Assembly (NCBI GenBank): GCA_963666755.2
Contig: CAXXGW010000009.1
Location: 1,860,001 to 1,924,000, forward strand
DNA: 64,000 nt
Source of the DNA: CAXXOK01 sp963666755
GTDB lineage: Bacteria; Bacillota; Clostridia; Christensenellales; Aristaeellaceae
Direction of reading: 5' to 3'
The position numbers were made by a program, and so were the translations under genes. The notes below the pieces were generated by a model that searched no databases, was not told where the DNA came from, and saw only the letters and a list, made by a program, of their open reading frames with translations. This document shows, piece by piece, positions 42,563-51,297 of the stretch; position 1 is the stretch's first letter, and the number at the start of each line of letters is the position of its first letter.

Positions 42563-43378
42563 ATGACACAAAATAATAACCACACGAGCGCTCTAGATTC
42601 TGATCCATACTTAATGGATCGAGTCGATCCTACTCCTGCGGAGGAGCGTTTATATTTGCGAGAAGTTGATTTTCATTGCCCTCTTTGTGGTGCTGAATTA
42701 CAGTCAATTAGTCAACAGAAAAAATCTCATAAACTATATCAGATTGCACATATATATCCAAATCGCCCAACACCAGAACAATATGCCACTTTGCCAAAAG
42801 ATGAGCGATTAGGGACTAATTCTGAGTCTTATGAAAATAAGATTGCTCTATGTAAGAACTGTCATGGTATTTTGGATTTCCATACTACGATTGAGGAATT
42901 CCGGCGTCTGCTGAATAAGAAAAAACAGTTTCTTTTAGAAACGGCACTACATGATGCAACGCTTTCATTGGGATTAGAAAAAGAAATCTCTTTTGTTGTT
43001 CAGAATATATCCAAAATCACGAGCGAAGAATTGTCAGAAATTGACTATTCGGCAGTGCCGATTGCAAGCAAATTCTCTTCTGATGAATTATTGCTTAAGA
43101 CGAAAGTTACAAGCTATGTGCTAACTTACTTCCCCTATATTCGAGATCAGTTCAAGAATCTAGAAGGTTCATCATCGTTGAACTTTCAGGTGCTCAGCTC
43201 ACAAATTCGAGCATGTTTCCTGAAAATGAATGATTGCAATGCACAGAAATCCCAGATATTTGAATGCATGGTGGATTGGCTTAAAAAGAAAACACTAAAC
43301 AGTTCAACTCAAGCATGTGAAGCTGTTATTTCTTTTTTTATTCAAGAATGTGAGGTTTTTTATGAGATTGCCAAGTAA
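42563..43378 (+). CDS. HNH nuclease effector of an ABC-three-component system
   Basis: The 271-residue protein has an N-terminal HNH nuclease fold: CPLCGAEL at about 34-41, IAHIYPN with the His at about 62, and NKIALCKNCHGILD at about 92-105. The helical C-terminal region (about 130-271) matches the role of the ABC-3C C-terminal partner domain, which couples diverse effectors to the ATPase. The middle component and ATPase follow with overlaps. A defence function is predicted from system architecture. The three genes have low GC compared with the integrase, suggesting a distinct origin. Confidence 0.8.
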   Translation: MTQNNNHTSALDSDPYLMDRVDPTPAEERLYLREVDFHCPLCGAELQSISQQKKSHKLYQIAHIYPNRPTPEQYATLPKDERLGTNSESYENKIALCKNCHGILDFHTTIEEFRRLLNKKKQFLLETALHDATLSLGLEKEISFVVQNISKITSEELSEIDYSAVPIASKFSSDELLLKTKVTSYVLTYFPYIRDQFKNLEGSSSLNFQVLSSQIRACFLKMNDCNAQKSQIFECMVDWLKKKTLNSSTQACEAVISFFIQECEVFYEIAK

Positions 43379-43589
43379 AGTAACATCTTATAGGGAAAGC
43401 ACATTGAGTTCTCTACCGATACTGCTGATACAAATAAAAAAGGAGTGCTTCACACCACATATGCTCTACTTGAAAACCCAAGACAATTTTAAGAATATTG
43501 GAGAGTTCATCGACGCGGTATTATGCTTGTATGCTTTGAACAAAATCAAAATAGATGAAGCAGATGGGAGAATCACTTATGTTATTTGA
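43362..43589 (+). CDS. ABC-three-component system middle component
   Basis: The 75-residue protein MRLPSKVTSYRESTLSSLPI... resembles ABC-3C middle components (MC6/MC7-like): small winged-helix-like proteins with a Lys-x-x-Ser start, a SxLSxxPxxL helix and a FIDAVLCLYALNKIKIDE ending. It overlaps the effector gene by 17 bases and the ATPase gene by 11. It probably bridges effector and ATPase. ATG 43362 is chosen because longer frames enter the upstream gene without a ribosome binding site. Confidence 0.75.
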   Translation: MRLPSKVTSYRESTLSSLPILLIQIKKECFTPHMLYLKTQDNFKNIGEFIDAVLCLYALNKIKIDEADGRITYVI

Positions 43590-45183
43590 AATTGTTTGTG
43601 ATGCTTTTAAACAGAATAGAATCGAGTTCCATTCGGGTCTAAACACTATACTCGGAACTGAATCAGGTGATAATTCGATAGGAAAATCGTCGTTTCTCTT
43701 AGTGGTAGACTTTGTCTTTGGCGGTGATACATACGCAAAAGCTGATGACATCATTAAAAACGTTGGTGATCATACTATATACTTCTGTTATAAGTTCGAT
43801 GAAATCTCGTACAATTTCTCGCGTGATGTTATTAACTACCATGAAATTTGGGAATGCGACAAGAATTACAATAGAGTTAAATCTATGAAAGCCGATGAAT
43901 TCTGTGAATGGTTGGATTTGCATTATAAAGCTCAACTTCCATTCCTTTCTTTCAGAAATATGGTAGGTAGATATATTCGTGTTTACGGCAAGGATAATGC
44001 AAATGAAAAATACCCTCTACATGTCACACGAGGTGAAAAGGCGATAGATGCTTGCTACGCATTATTGAAACTGTTTGACTTCTATCTACCAATTCATAGT
44101 CTGGCAAGCCAAGCCAGTAAATCTTCCGATGAAATAAGTGCATATAAAAAAGCACAGAAGTATAACTTTATTTCAAAGATAAATAAGTCTACATATTCAG
44201 GAAATTCCGAGGAAATTGCGAAATTAGGCAAAGAACTTGAGGAACTAGCTCGTAATTTGGAGATGGGGTTCACTGATATTGACGCTGAAGTCTCCGATGA
44301 AGCAATTAGGATAAAAGAATTACTATCGCGAACACGAAGAATGCGCAGTCGTGTTAAGTCGCGTTATGATGCGATTGATGAAAATGAGGAGTATCAATTC
44401 TCCATTACAACCGATGACTTACGTGGACTACTTGAGTATTTTCCTAATGCAAACTTGCAAAAGCTTGAAGATGTTGAGAACTTTCATCACAAAATATCTA
44501 AAGTATTCAAAGCCGAAATTAGCCAAGAAAAACGAAAACTAGGTAAAGAACTTATGGAATTCAGCAATCAAGTTGAAGAATATGAACGGCAGCTTGAGGC
44601 GCTAATTAAGAATCCTACGCTATCCAGAACGGTCCTACAGCGACATTCTGATCTGTTGAAGCAACTTGAACAATTACAGAAGGAGAATAGTTCATATCTG
44701 GTATTGAGCCAGCTCGAAAATACAGCTAAAGAAGATGAGGCTCGTCTCTTGATGGCAAAAGAGAAACAATTTGCTATTCTTGCGCGCGAATTGAATACAA
44801 GAATGCAAGAAATCAATACATTCATCTATGACGAAAAATATAGCGCTCCAGTCATCACCTTTTCAAATAGTAGTTATGTTTTCTTTACGCCTGATGATAC
44901 TGGCACTGGTATGGCATTTAAAGGTCTGGTTGTTTTTGATATTGCTGTACTATCCATGACTAAGTTACCGATTATTGTTCATGATTCGATTGTTCTGAAA
45001 CAAATATCTGATATCGCGATAGAAAGAATACTGGAGCTATATGATAAATCAAAAAAACAAGTCATTATTGCATTAGACAAACAAGACTCATATACAGATC
45101 GCGCTAATGCAATACTAAACGATAAAGCGGTTTTACAGTTATCTCCTGGCGGTAATGAACTGTTTGGTCGATCCTGGGGTTGA
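43579..45183 (+). CDS. ABC-three-component system ATPase (DUF2326-like)
   Basis: A 534-residue SMC/Rad50-like ABC ATPase of the DUF2326 type. The Walker A lies near the start (GTESGDNSIGKSSFLLVVDF), long coiled coils occupy about residues 180-420 (ELARNLEM...; YERQLEALI...), and the C-terminal half has the signature region and Walker B-like PIIVHDSIVLKQI. GGGAG precedes ATG 43579. It likely senses invading DNA or replication state and activates the HNH effector. The gene's last bases directly precede the integrase gene. Confidence 0.85.
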   Translation: MLFEIVCDAFKQNRIEFHSGLNTILGTESGDNSIGKSSFLLVVDFVFGGDTYAKADDIIKNVGDHTIYFCYKFDEISYNFSRDVINYHEIWECDKNYNRVKSMKADEFCEWLDLHYKAQLPFLSFRNMVGRYIRVYGKDNANEKYPLHVTRGEKAIDACYALLKLFDFYLPIHSLASQASKSSDEISAYKKAQKYNFISKINKSTYSGNSEEIAKLGKELEELARNLEMGFTDIDAEVSDEAIRIKELLSRTRRMRSRVKSRYDAIDENEEYQFSITTDDLRGLLEYFPNANLQKLEDVENFHHKISKVFKAEISQEKRKLGKELMEFSNQVEEYERQLEALIKNPTLSRTVLQRHSDLLKQLEQLQKENSSYLVLSQLENTAKEDEARLLMAKEKQFAILARELNTRMQEINTFIYDEKYSAPVITFSNSSYVFFTPDDTGTGMAFKGLVVFDIAVLSMTKLPIIVHDSIVLKQISDIAIERILELYDKSKKQVIIALDKQDSYTDRANAILNDKAVLQLSPGGNELFGRSWG

Positions 45184-45215
45184 TTTGGTATATTAAAGTG
45201 CAGAAAGGTGAAAAC

Positions 45216-46286
45216 ATGCCTCGCGCATCCTTAAAACAACGCTCTGATGGTCGCTATACAGCTAAGTACAAAGGTATTCAGTTCATGGGGCAAACGCAGT
45301 CAGAAGCCTACGCCAAGCGCGATGCATATAAAAAGCAAGTGGAGGCAGGCATCCGTGCTGAGGCTTCCGGTGTGCCGTTGCCGGAGTATGCGGGCACTTG
45401 GCTACGCACCTATAAGTCCGGTGTATCAGACAACACCTATAACGACTACGCCCGAATGATCGAGACGTTCGTGAAAGCTATTGGTGATAAACCGCTCAAG
45501 AATATTGTCCCTTCGGATATTCAGCAGGCATATAACGACATTGCTGGTAAGAGCCGCTCCTACGTCAGCAAGTACACGCAGCTGGTCAAGGGGTTGTTCG
45601 CCTCCGCCGTCGCGGACAGGCTCATTCTCAGTAATCCATGCCTACAGGCGAAAGCACCCAAGTCGGTTGCCGGTAGCCATCGCGCCCTAGAGGAATGGGA
45701 GCGGGATATCATCCTCAAAAGCGATCACCGTTTCAAACCAGCTGTCATGTGCATGTTGTACGCTGGCCTCCGCCGCGGCGAGGCGCTGGCTATCAATGTG
45801 GATAGGGATGTGGATTTTACCGCCATGACCATCACCGTCCGCGAGGCGGTACGTTTTGAATATGGCCATGCCGTGCTTGCCGACCCGAAAACTGAAGCAG
45901 GCTCGCGCACCGTGCCGCTACTGGATATCCTTGCAAACGAGCTGAAGGGCATACACGGCCTGCTCGCGCCATCTGCAACGGGTGTGCTCATGACTAAGAC
46001 CGCCTTTCGCCGGGCATGGAATGGCTACCTGCACCAGCTTAGCGAGCTGGCAGGAAAAGAAGTAATCATCCAGGCGCACGATCTGCGGCACAGCTACTGC
46101 ACTATGCTGTATGATTCGGGCATCGACCTGAAAACAGCGCAGAAGTGGATGGGTCACGCCGATCAGACTATGACCATGCGCATATACACTCACCTGACCG
46201 CCGAGCGGGAGGAAGCCAGCGCAAGGCAGCTGCGCTCAAAAGTTAATGAAAAGCTGCGTGGTATGCAAAACAGTATGCAAGAATAA
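45216..46286 (+). CDS. Tyrosine integrase
   Basis: A 356-residue phage-type integrase. An N-terminal Arm-binding beta domain (RSDGRYTAKYKGIQFMGQTQ) and a SAM-like core-binding domain (residues about 55-145) precede the catalytic domain, where LYAGLRRGEAL carries the first Arg, AHDLRHSYCT the HxxR, WMGHAD the second His and RIYTHL the nucleophilic Tyr. AAAGGTG lies before ATG 45216. It points toward a displaced 3' half of tRNA-Lys 50 bases downstream, so it is the integrase of this element. Confidence 0.96.
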   Translation: MPRASLKQRSDGRYTAKYKGIQFMGQTQSEAYAKRDAYKKQVEAGIRAEASGVPLPEYAGTWLRTYKSGVSDNTYNDYARMIETFVKAIGDKPLKNIVPSDIQQAYNDIAGKSRSYVSKYTQLVKGLFASAVADRLILSNPCLQAKAPKSVAGSHRALEEWERDIILKSDHRFKPAVMCMLYAGLRRGEALAINVDRDVDFTAMTITVREAVRFEYGHAVLADPKTEAGSRTVPLLDILANELKGIHGLLAPSATGVLMTKTAFRRAWNGYLHQLSELAGKEVIIQAHDLRHSYCTMLYDSGIDLKTAQKWMGHADQTMTMRIYTHLTAEREEASARQLRSKVNEKLRGMQNSMQE

Positions 46287-46337
46287 ATGATATCAGGCTG
46301 AATCCTTTACTATCCAACGGTTTTCACGTTCGCAAAT

Positions 46338-46387
46338 TCTGACTCTTAATCAGGGTGTCTAGGGTTCGAGTCCCTAATGGTGTACCA
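46338..46387 (+). other. 3' half of tRNA-Lys(CTT), probable attachment site
   Basis: The sequence contains the anticodon stem (TCTGA/TCAGG) with loop CTCTTAA, whose anticodon is CTT, then the variable loop GTGTC, T-arm TAGGG-TTCGAGT-CCCTA and the acceptor 3' strand ATGGTGT with ACCA. No D-arm or 5' acceptor strand lies upstream, so this is not a working tRNA. It is a typical displaced copy at one end of an element integrated in a tRNA-Lys gene. The intact copy was not seen in the window. Confidence 0.85.
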
Positions 46388-46389
46388 CC

Positions 46390-46423
46390 AAAAAGCCCGT
46401 AGGCAAACGCTTATGGGCTTTTT
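46390..46423 (+). terminator. Terminator of the displaced tRNA fragment
   Basis: AAAAAGCCC (46390-46398) pairs with GGGCTTTTT (46415-46423) and ends in a T-run. It was probably the natural terminator of the tRNA-Lys gene carried with the attachment site. It also insulates the integrase from downstream sequence. Confidence 0.85.
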
Positions 46424-46619
46424 ATCATTATCATTTTAGCATATTATTCAAGGATCAAATTGTTCATCTATTATGGGTTCAGTTTGGGATTCATAATATC
46501 AAAACCACAGGTTGAGCCGGTGGTGATAAGGTAGAATATTTTGCGCACATTTGAAAATGGGAACCCAGGGCGTGTAAGCTGTTGTTGAACGGCAACATCA
46601 CAACACGAGGAGGGTTCCC

Positions 46620-47798
46620 ATGGGAGATATTATACAGCTCAATCAAGCGGAAATAAAGGGACAACTCAGGGATTTGGTGCGCGGGACGGTGGAAGAAACC
46701 CTCAACAAACTGCTGGACGAGGAAGCAGATCGAATCACCAACGCCCATCGGTATGAACGAAATGAAGAACGTACGGATACCCGAGCAGGGCATTATACCC
46801 GAAAGCTACTGACAACGAGCGGAGAGGTAAACCTGAAAGTGCCAAAGCTGCGCGTGCTCCCGTTTGAAACGGCCATTGTGGAGCGCTACAAACGCCGCGA
46901 AGAATCGGTCGAAGAAGCGCTGATCGAGATGTATTTAGCCGGAGTATCGGTTCGCCGGGTGGAGGATGTGACCGAAGCACTCTGGGGCGCGAAGGTGTCG
47001 CCCGGAACGGTCAGCGAACTGAACAAGAAGGTTTACGTCCAGATCGAAGCCTGGCGCAACCGCGAACTGAAATCGGCATACCCCTACGTGTTTCTGGATG
47101 GTATCTACCTCAAGAAAAACTGGGGCGGAACGATTGAGAACGTTGCGATTCTGGTTGCGCTGGGCGTGAACGAGGATGGGAACCGGGAGGTGATCGGAGC
47201 CTGTGAAGGCGGCCGGGAGGATACGGAAAGCTGGCTCCATTTCTTACGGCACTTGGCCAAACGCGGCCTCCGTGGCGTGCGGATGATCACGGGCGACAAA
47301 TGTAACGGTCTGGTTGCGGCGATTGCCGAAGTCTTTCCGAAAGATCAATACCAGCGCTGCATGGTGCATTTCATGCGAAACATCCTCAGCCAGGTGCCCC
47401 GCGCCCGTGCCAAGGAAGTCGGTGCCATGCTCAAGGCGATCTTTGCGCAGGAGAACCAGGCGGCTTGCTTACGCAAAGCACAGGAAGTGGCAGAGAATCT
47501 GCGGAAAACCAAGCTCGGAGATGCCGCAAAAACGCTGGAGGATGGCATCGTCGAAACGCTGACCTATACGAACTATCCTTCCCAACATTGGCAGCGCATC
47601 CGTACCAACAACGGGATCGAGCGGATCAACCGTGAAATCAGGCGGCGCACCCATGTAGTGGGCTGCTTCCCGGACGGCAACAGCGCGTTGATGCTGGTAT
47701 GCGCAAGGCTCAGGCACGTTTCATCCTCTGCGTGGGGCGAGAAGGCATACCTGAACATGCAACACCTTTACGAGCTTGAGAAGGAACGTGCCAACTGA
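46620..47798 (+). CDS. IS256-family transposase
   Basis: The 392-residue protein is a mutator-type DDE transposase. Motifs include LYERYKRRE-type (IVERYKRREESVEEALIEMY) and AGVSVRRVEDVTEALWG, the first catalytic Asp in YVFLDGIYLK, the second in MITGDKCNGL and the Glu in NGIERINREIRRRT. AGGAGG lies before ATG 46620. Length and motifs are intact, so the enzyme could be active. Confidence 0.97.
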   Translation: MGDIIQLNQAEIKGQLRDLVRGTVEETLNKLLDEEADRITNAHRYERNEERTDTRAGHYTRKLLTTSGEVNLKVPKLRVLPFETAIVERYKRREESVEEALIEMYLAGVSVRRVEDVTEALWGAKVSPGTVSELNKKVYVQIEAWRNRELKSAYPYVFLDGIYLKKNWGGTIENVAILVALGVNEDGNREVIGACEGGREDTESWLHFLRHLAKRGLRGVRMITGDKCNGLVAAIAEVFPKDQYQRCMVHFMRNILSQVPRARAKEVGAMLKAIFAQENQAACLRKAQEVAENLRKTKLGDAAKTLEDGIVETLTYTNYPSQHWQRIRTNNGIERINREIRRRTHVVGCFPDGNSALMLVCARLRHVSSSAWGEKAYLNMQHLYELEKERAN

Positions 47799-47817
47799 CG
47801 CCTTCCCTCACCGCCAA

Positions 47818-47939
47818 CCTTGACAGCGTCGGTTCGGGGTGCTGGATTGTCAGCGGCGTCGGGAACTCGGGAATATCATCGGGTAACTGTCTATCCCGTC
47901 GCCTTTGGAGGTTAGCGCCCCGAACCGCCCCTCTCAAGG
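47818..47939 (+). repeat. Structured non-coding tail of the IS256 element
   Basis: CCTTGA (47818-47823) and CGGTTCGGGG (47830-47839) are repeated inverted as CCCCGAACCG (47918-47927) and TCAAGG (47934-47939), giving a long interrupted stem around about 78 bases. Short related blocks (GGGAATATCATC.GGTAACT at about 47869-47888 and GGAAATATCATCTGGCGACT at about 48004-48023) follow. No open frame is present. IS256 tails are usually shorter and less ordered. Confidence 0.6.
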
Positions 47940-48306
47940 TCAAGCCGCCGCAAGCGGCGGTGGCTACTTGACTGCTCGCACGGTACTTCGGCTCGGGAAA
48001 TCTGGAAATATCATCTGGCGACTTCCGCTTGGCGCTCGGGCTCCTGCAAATGTGCGCAAAATTCTTGACGTGACCCCGGTGGTATGCACCCACCTTCAAG
48101 GCGATCAAACCGGTCGCGTCTCAAGACGCACTGAGCGACATTTCAAGGGCAATGCTTGCCCAGCCGTACGTAACCGAACCAGAAGCAGGCTGTTAACTCT
48201 TAAAAACTACATGCATTGTCATTCGCTTCGCTCTTAGCCTGATGCCTAAAGCTCTTTATACACAGTAATTCAGCGGGTGGATTAATCACGCTAAAGCCGT
48301 ATAAAA

Positions 48307-48344
48307 ACCCGCCGAACTCTCCCACTTTGGGAAAGCCGGCGGGT
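48307..48344 (-). terminator. Terminator of the transketolase operon
   Basis: On the minus strand ACCCGCCG-loop-CGGCGGGT is followed by TTTTTAT. The arms are at 48337-48344 and 48307-48314, about 115 bases beyond the stop of the C-terminal transketolase gene. The region 48063-48306 is gene-free. Confidence 0.85.
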
Positions 48345-48458
48345 AACACGGTTCTGTAGCCTGCGGTGCGAGCCACGCCGTTTGTGGCCGTTCAGGGCTG
48401 CTAAAGCGTTCACTGCATCGGCAGGAGTTTGCGCCTATAGGAGGGGAATCAGACCATC

Positions 48459-49421
48459 TCAATCAATTTGCGCGCCTTGCTCGACCGGTTCGCCATCCGC
48501 GCAGGCGTGTGCGATGGTGTCCGCAATCTGTCGCGCGGTCAGGCCATATTCGGCCATGACATCTTCCGGCTTGCCCGACTGACCAAAACGATCCTGAACA
48601 CCGATTTTCCGGAAGGTTTGGCAACCGGTGCCGATCAACACATCCGCCACAGCGTCGCCCAGCCCGCCAATGACGGAATGCTCCTCCACGGTAAACACTT
48701 TGCCGCAGCGAGCCGCGTAGGCGCGCACAAGTGTGGCATCCAGCGGTTTAACAGTATGCAGGTTGACCACAGCCACATCCATCCCCCGCAACGTCAACAG
48801 CTTGGCAGCCTCCAGCGACTCCGCCACCATGATGCCGCACGCGAAAATAGCCGCGTCGCTGCCCATACGCATCACATTGCCTTTGCCCACCGTAAACGGC
48901 AGCCCCGGTTGAAAAACCGGCGAGGGTAAACGGGCCAGCCGCAGGTACACGGGGCCTTCCATGGCTGCGGCGGCCTCCACAGCCTGAAAGGTTTCATTGG
49001 CGTCGCAGGGGACGATCACCGTCATGCCCGGCAACGCGCGCATCAGCGCCAAATCCTCAATCGCCTGATGGCTGCCGCCATCCTCGCCAAGGGTTACGCC
49101 CGCGTGGGTAAAGCCGAATTTTACATTGAGTTTGGGGTAGCACACACCATTACGAATCTGGTCAAAACAACGGCCCGCGAAAACCGCAAAGGTGGAGCAG
49201 AAGGGAATCAGCCCCATAGTGGACATCCCCGCGGCCACGTCTACAAGATTCGCTTCCGCAATGCCCATGTTAAAATGCCGCTTGGGGAAGGCCGCGCCAA
49301 AGGTGGCCGTCATGGTTGCGTGGGCCAGGTCGGCGTCCAGCACCACCACTTTTTCGTTGTGCGCGCCCAGCGCCGCCAACGCTTCTCCGTACGCCAACCG
49401 GATTGCTTTTACCTCGCTCAT
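48459..49421 (-). CDS. Transketolase, C-terminal subunit
   Basis: A 320-residue protein with the pyrimidine-binding and C-terminal domains of transketolase: FNMGIAEANLVDVAAGMS carries the catalytic Glu, GVTLGEDGGSHQAIEDLALM is the central motif, and PVYLRLARLPSPVF and FTVEEHSVIGGLGDAVADVL follow. It forms a split transketolase with the N-terminal subunit, as in many Clostridia. ATG 49421 has GGAGG seven bases upstream and overlaps the stop of the N-subunit gene. Here it probably handles a ketose or aldose phosphate arising from the linked acid pathway. Confidence 0.95.
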   Translation of the reverse strand: MSEVKAIRLAYGEALAALGAHNEKVVVLDADLAHATMTATFGAAFPKRHFNMGIAEANLVDVAAGMSTMGLIPFCSTFAVFAGRCFDQIRNGVCYPKLNVKFGFTHAGVTLGEDGGSHQAIEDLALMRALPGMTVIVPCDANETFQAVEAAAAMEGPVYLRLARLPSPVFQPGLPFTVGKGNVMRMGSDAAIFACGIMVAESLEAAKLLTLRGMDVAVVNLHTVKPLDATLVRAYAARCGKVFTVEEHSVIGGLGDAVADVLIGTGCQTFRKIGVQDRFGQSGKPEDVMAEYGLTARQIADTIAHACADGEPVEQGAQID

Positions 49422-49423
49422 GC

Positions 49424-50233
49424 TCAACCCTCCAATTCCCGGAGGGCGGCGGCGCGTTCGTCCTGATTGGGCGCCTTGCCGTGCCAGCCCACCTGATTTT
49501 CCATAAAGGATACCCCTTTGCCTTTAACGGTTTTCGCCAGCAACAGGCTGGGCTTGCCCGGCACGGCGGGCTGTTGCAGCGCCGTGGCCAGCGCGTCCAG
49601 ATCATGACCGTCCACCTCGGTAACGGCATACCCGAACGCTTCAAATTTCGCCTTCAGGTTGCCAAGGCCCATCACCTGATCGTTGGTGCCGTCTATCTGC
49701 AGGCCGTTATGATCCACCAGTACCGTCAGGTTATCAAGCCCGTAGTGCGCGGCGGCCATGGAAGCCTCCCAGATCAGCCCCTCCTGCAATTCCCCATCGC
49801 CGCAAAGGGCGTACACGTGGCAGGGGTTGCCGGTCGCTTTCGCGCCCAGCGCCATGCCCACCGCGATGGACAGCCCCTGCCCCAGCGAGCCGGTGGATGC
49901 GTCCACCCCGGGGCATTTTCTCATGTCCGGATGGCCTTGCAGGCGGCTGTGCAGTTGGCGCAGCGTGCCAAACTCCTTTGTGGGAAAGTAGCCGCGTTCG
50001 CCCAACACCGCGTACAGCGCGGGCGCGGCATGCCCTTTGGAAAGCACCAGCCGGTCGCGCAGCGGGTCGGCGGGGTTGGCTGGATCCACCCGCATTTGTT
50101 GAAAGTACAGGGTTACCAGCATTTCCACCGCGGACAGCGAACCGCCCGGATGGCCAGACGATGCGTCCGCCAGCATGTTGATGATGTTGCGGCGCACCTG
50201 CCTGCAGGTTGCCTCAAGCGTAGACCGTTCCAT
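49424..50233 (-). CDS. Transketolase, N-terminal subunit
   Basis: The 269-residue TPP-binding half. Key elements are SSGHPGGSLSAVEMLV, VLSKGHAAPALYAVLG, TGSLGQGLSIAVGMALG and the TPP motif CGDGELQEGLIWEASMAA, with NGLQIDG following. It pairs with the C-terminal subunit encoded directly downstream. AGGAGGG precedes ATG 50233. A large palindrome 50-93 bases upstream is a probable operator of the adjacent FadR-type regulator. Confidence 0.95.
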   Translation of the reverse strand: MERSTLEATCRQVRRNIINMLADASSGHPGGSLSAVEMLVTLYFQQMRVDPANPADPLRDRLVLSKGHAAPALYAVLGERGYFPTKEFGTLRQLHSRLQGHPDMRKCPGVDASTGSLGQGLSIAVGMALGAKATGNPCHVYALCGDGELQEGLIWEASMAAAHYGLDNLTVLVDHNGLQIDGTNDQVMGLGNLKAKFEAFGYAVTEVDGHDLDALATALQQPAVPGKPSLLLAKTVKGKGVSFMENQVGWHGKAPNQDERAAALRELEG

Positions 50234-50282
50234 TGGCTATACCCTCCTGTTTGAGCGCGTCCCGCGCCTGGATTCCTTTTGT

Positions 50283-50326
50283 TCATAATGTATGATGTTA
50301 TTATTGTATTACATCATACATTATGA
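50283..50326. promoter_or_regulatory. Operator palindrome upstream of the transketolase operon
   Basis: TCATAATGTATGATGT (50283-50298) and its exact complement ACATCATACATTATGA (50311-50326) form a 16-bp inverted repeat with a 12-base spacer. Each arm itself contains ATGTATGAT. It lies between the divergent transketolase and regulator genes, and its TGTATGA core is also found before dctP. Terminator function is unlikely because no gene ends here. Confidence 0.75.
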
Positions 50327-50509
50327 TGACGGTATCATATCACATCCGCCTGCGTCATTCAAGTACTGCCGGGGAAGAATCTCGCAAAGCTTTATTCCCG
50401 CGGCAAACGCAAGCCCGACAAGGGTCTGCCGCCCGAGGCAAGAGCGTTGCAGGGTTGCGCTGCTGCCATTCAAACGCAGGTTTCCTTGGATTGGCAATCA
50501 ACCTTGCGG

Positions 50510-50538
50510 TTGACAAGCCGGTTCTCCCGCTGTATAGT
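50510..50538 (+). promoter_or_regulatory. Promoter of the FadR-type regulator
   Basis: TTGACA (50510-50515) and TATAGT (50533-50538) are separated by 17 bases, about 45 bases upstream of the regulator start. This is a close sigma-A consensus. The stretch 50339-50509 before it shows no gene. Confidence 0.8.
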
Positions 50539-50583
50539 AATATTGTAGGACTGTAATACGCAGTTTAAGAAATGGAGTCTGTC

Positions 50584-51279
50584 ATGAAAACAATACAGCG
50601 GGTTCCGATTGTGCAACAGGTAGCGGATAGCATTAAGGACCTGATTGCGACGTCGGATATGCAGCCGGGCGATAAGCTGCCCACGGAGATGGCGCTGTGC
50701 CAAATGCTGGGGGTGGGCCGCGGCACGGTACGCGAAGCCTTTCGGATGATGCAATCCACCGGCATGGTAGAAATCCGCCCCGGGCGAGGCGCGTTTGTCG
50801 CCAGCAAACATAACGTGTTTGACAATAATGTGCTGGAATGGTTTGTGAATAACGTTACCTTGGTGCAGGACATTGTAGAGGTTCGCGTGGCGCTGGAGCC
50901 GCTGGCCGCTCGGCTGATGGCTACGCGCTGCACGGATGAAAACATCGAGCATCTGGACCGCATTCACCAGAGGTTTATACTGGCGGCAAAGGCCGGCGAC
51001 GTGACGGAAATGGCCAAGCACGACGCGCGCTTCCATTCCTATATCATCTCCAAATGCGGCAACCAGCTCATGCAAACCCTCAGCGAAAAAATGGAAGAGC
51101 AAATTCAAATGTACTGCGAAAAAACCTTCTGCGTAGATCAGAACATGGCAAACGCGCTGGAGCCGCATCAGGCGATTTTCGACGCGATTCGTTCACACGA
51201 CGGCGACGCCAGCGAGCGCCGTATGCGCGAGCACCTTGACCGGGTGTACGCGGACCTGAACGTGACCTTGCATCGCTGA
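50584..51279 (+). CDS. FadR/GntR-family regulator with FCD domain
   Basis: A 231-residue regulator. The winged helix at about residues 5-75 shows PGDKLPTEMALCQMLGVGRG and TVREAFRMMQSTGMVEIRPG. The FCD ligand domain follows with DIVEVRVALEPLAARLMATR, HDARFHSYIISKCGNQLM and HQAIFDAIRSHDGDAS, which provide the Asp/His metal site. FCD regulators typically respond to sugar acids or carboxylates. ATG 50584 is preferred over 50572 because GGAG lies at correct spacing. It is flanked by the two operons it probably controls. Confidence 0.93.
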   Translation: MKTIQRVPIVQQVADSIKDLIATSDMQPGDKLPTEMALCQMLGVGRGTVREAFRMMQSTGMVEIRPGRGAFVASKHNVFDNNVLEWFVNNVTLVQDIVEVRVALEPLAARLMATRCTDENIEHLDRIHQRFILAAKAGDVTEMAKHDARFHSYIISKCGNQLMQTLSEKMEEQIQMYCEKTFCVDQNMANALEPHQAIFDAIRSHDGDASERRMREHLDRVYADLNVTLHR

Positions 51280-51297
51280 TGCCCCCTGGAGCTCCCC

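Larger units (their letters stand above)
46537..48062 (+). mobile_element. IS256-family insertion sequence
   Basis: Inverted terminal repeats with the shared core ATTTTGCGCACATTTG lie at 46537-46552 and, inverted, at 48047-48062. The exact outer ends may be several bases further out. The element holds one transposase gene and about 250 bases of non-coding tail. It lies 113 bases beyond the attachment-site terminator, so it is outside or right at the end of the integrated element. Confidence 0.88.

Noticed and set aside
46338..46387. Functional tRNA-Lys gene
   Set aside because: D-arm and 5' acceptor strand are missing upstream, leaving only the 3' half.
49316..50254. Open frame antisense to the transketolase N-subunit
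   Set aside because: No homology by eye and fully covered by the well-supported gene.
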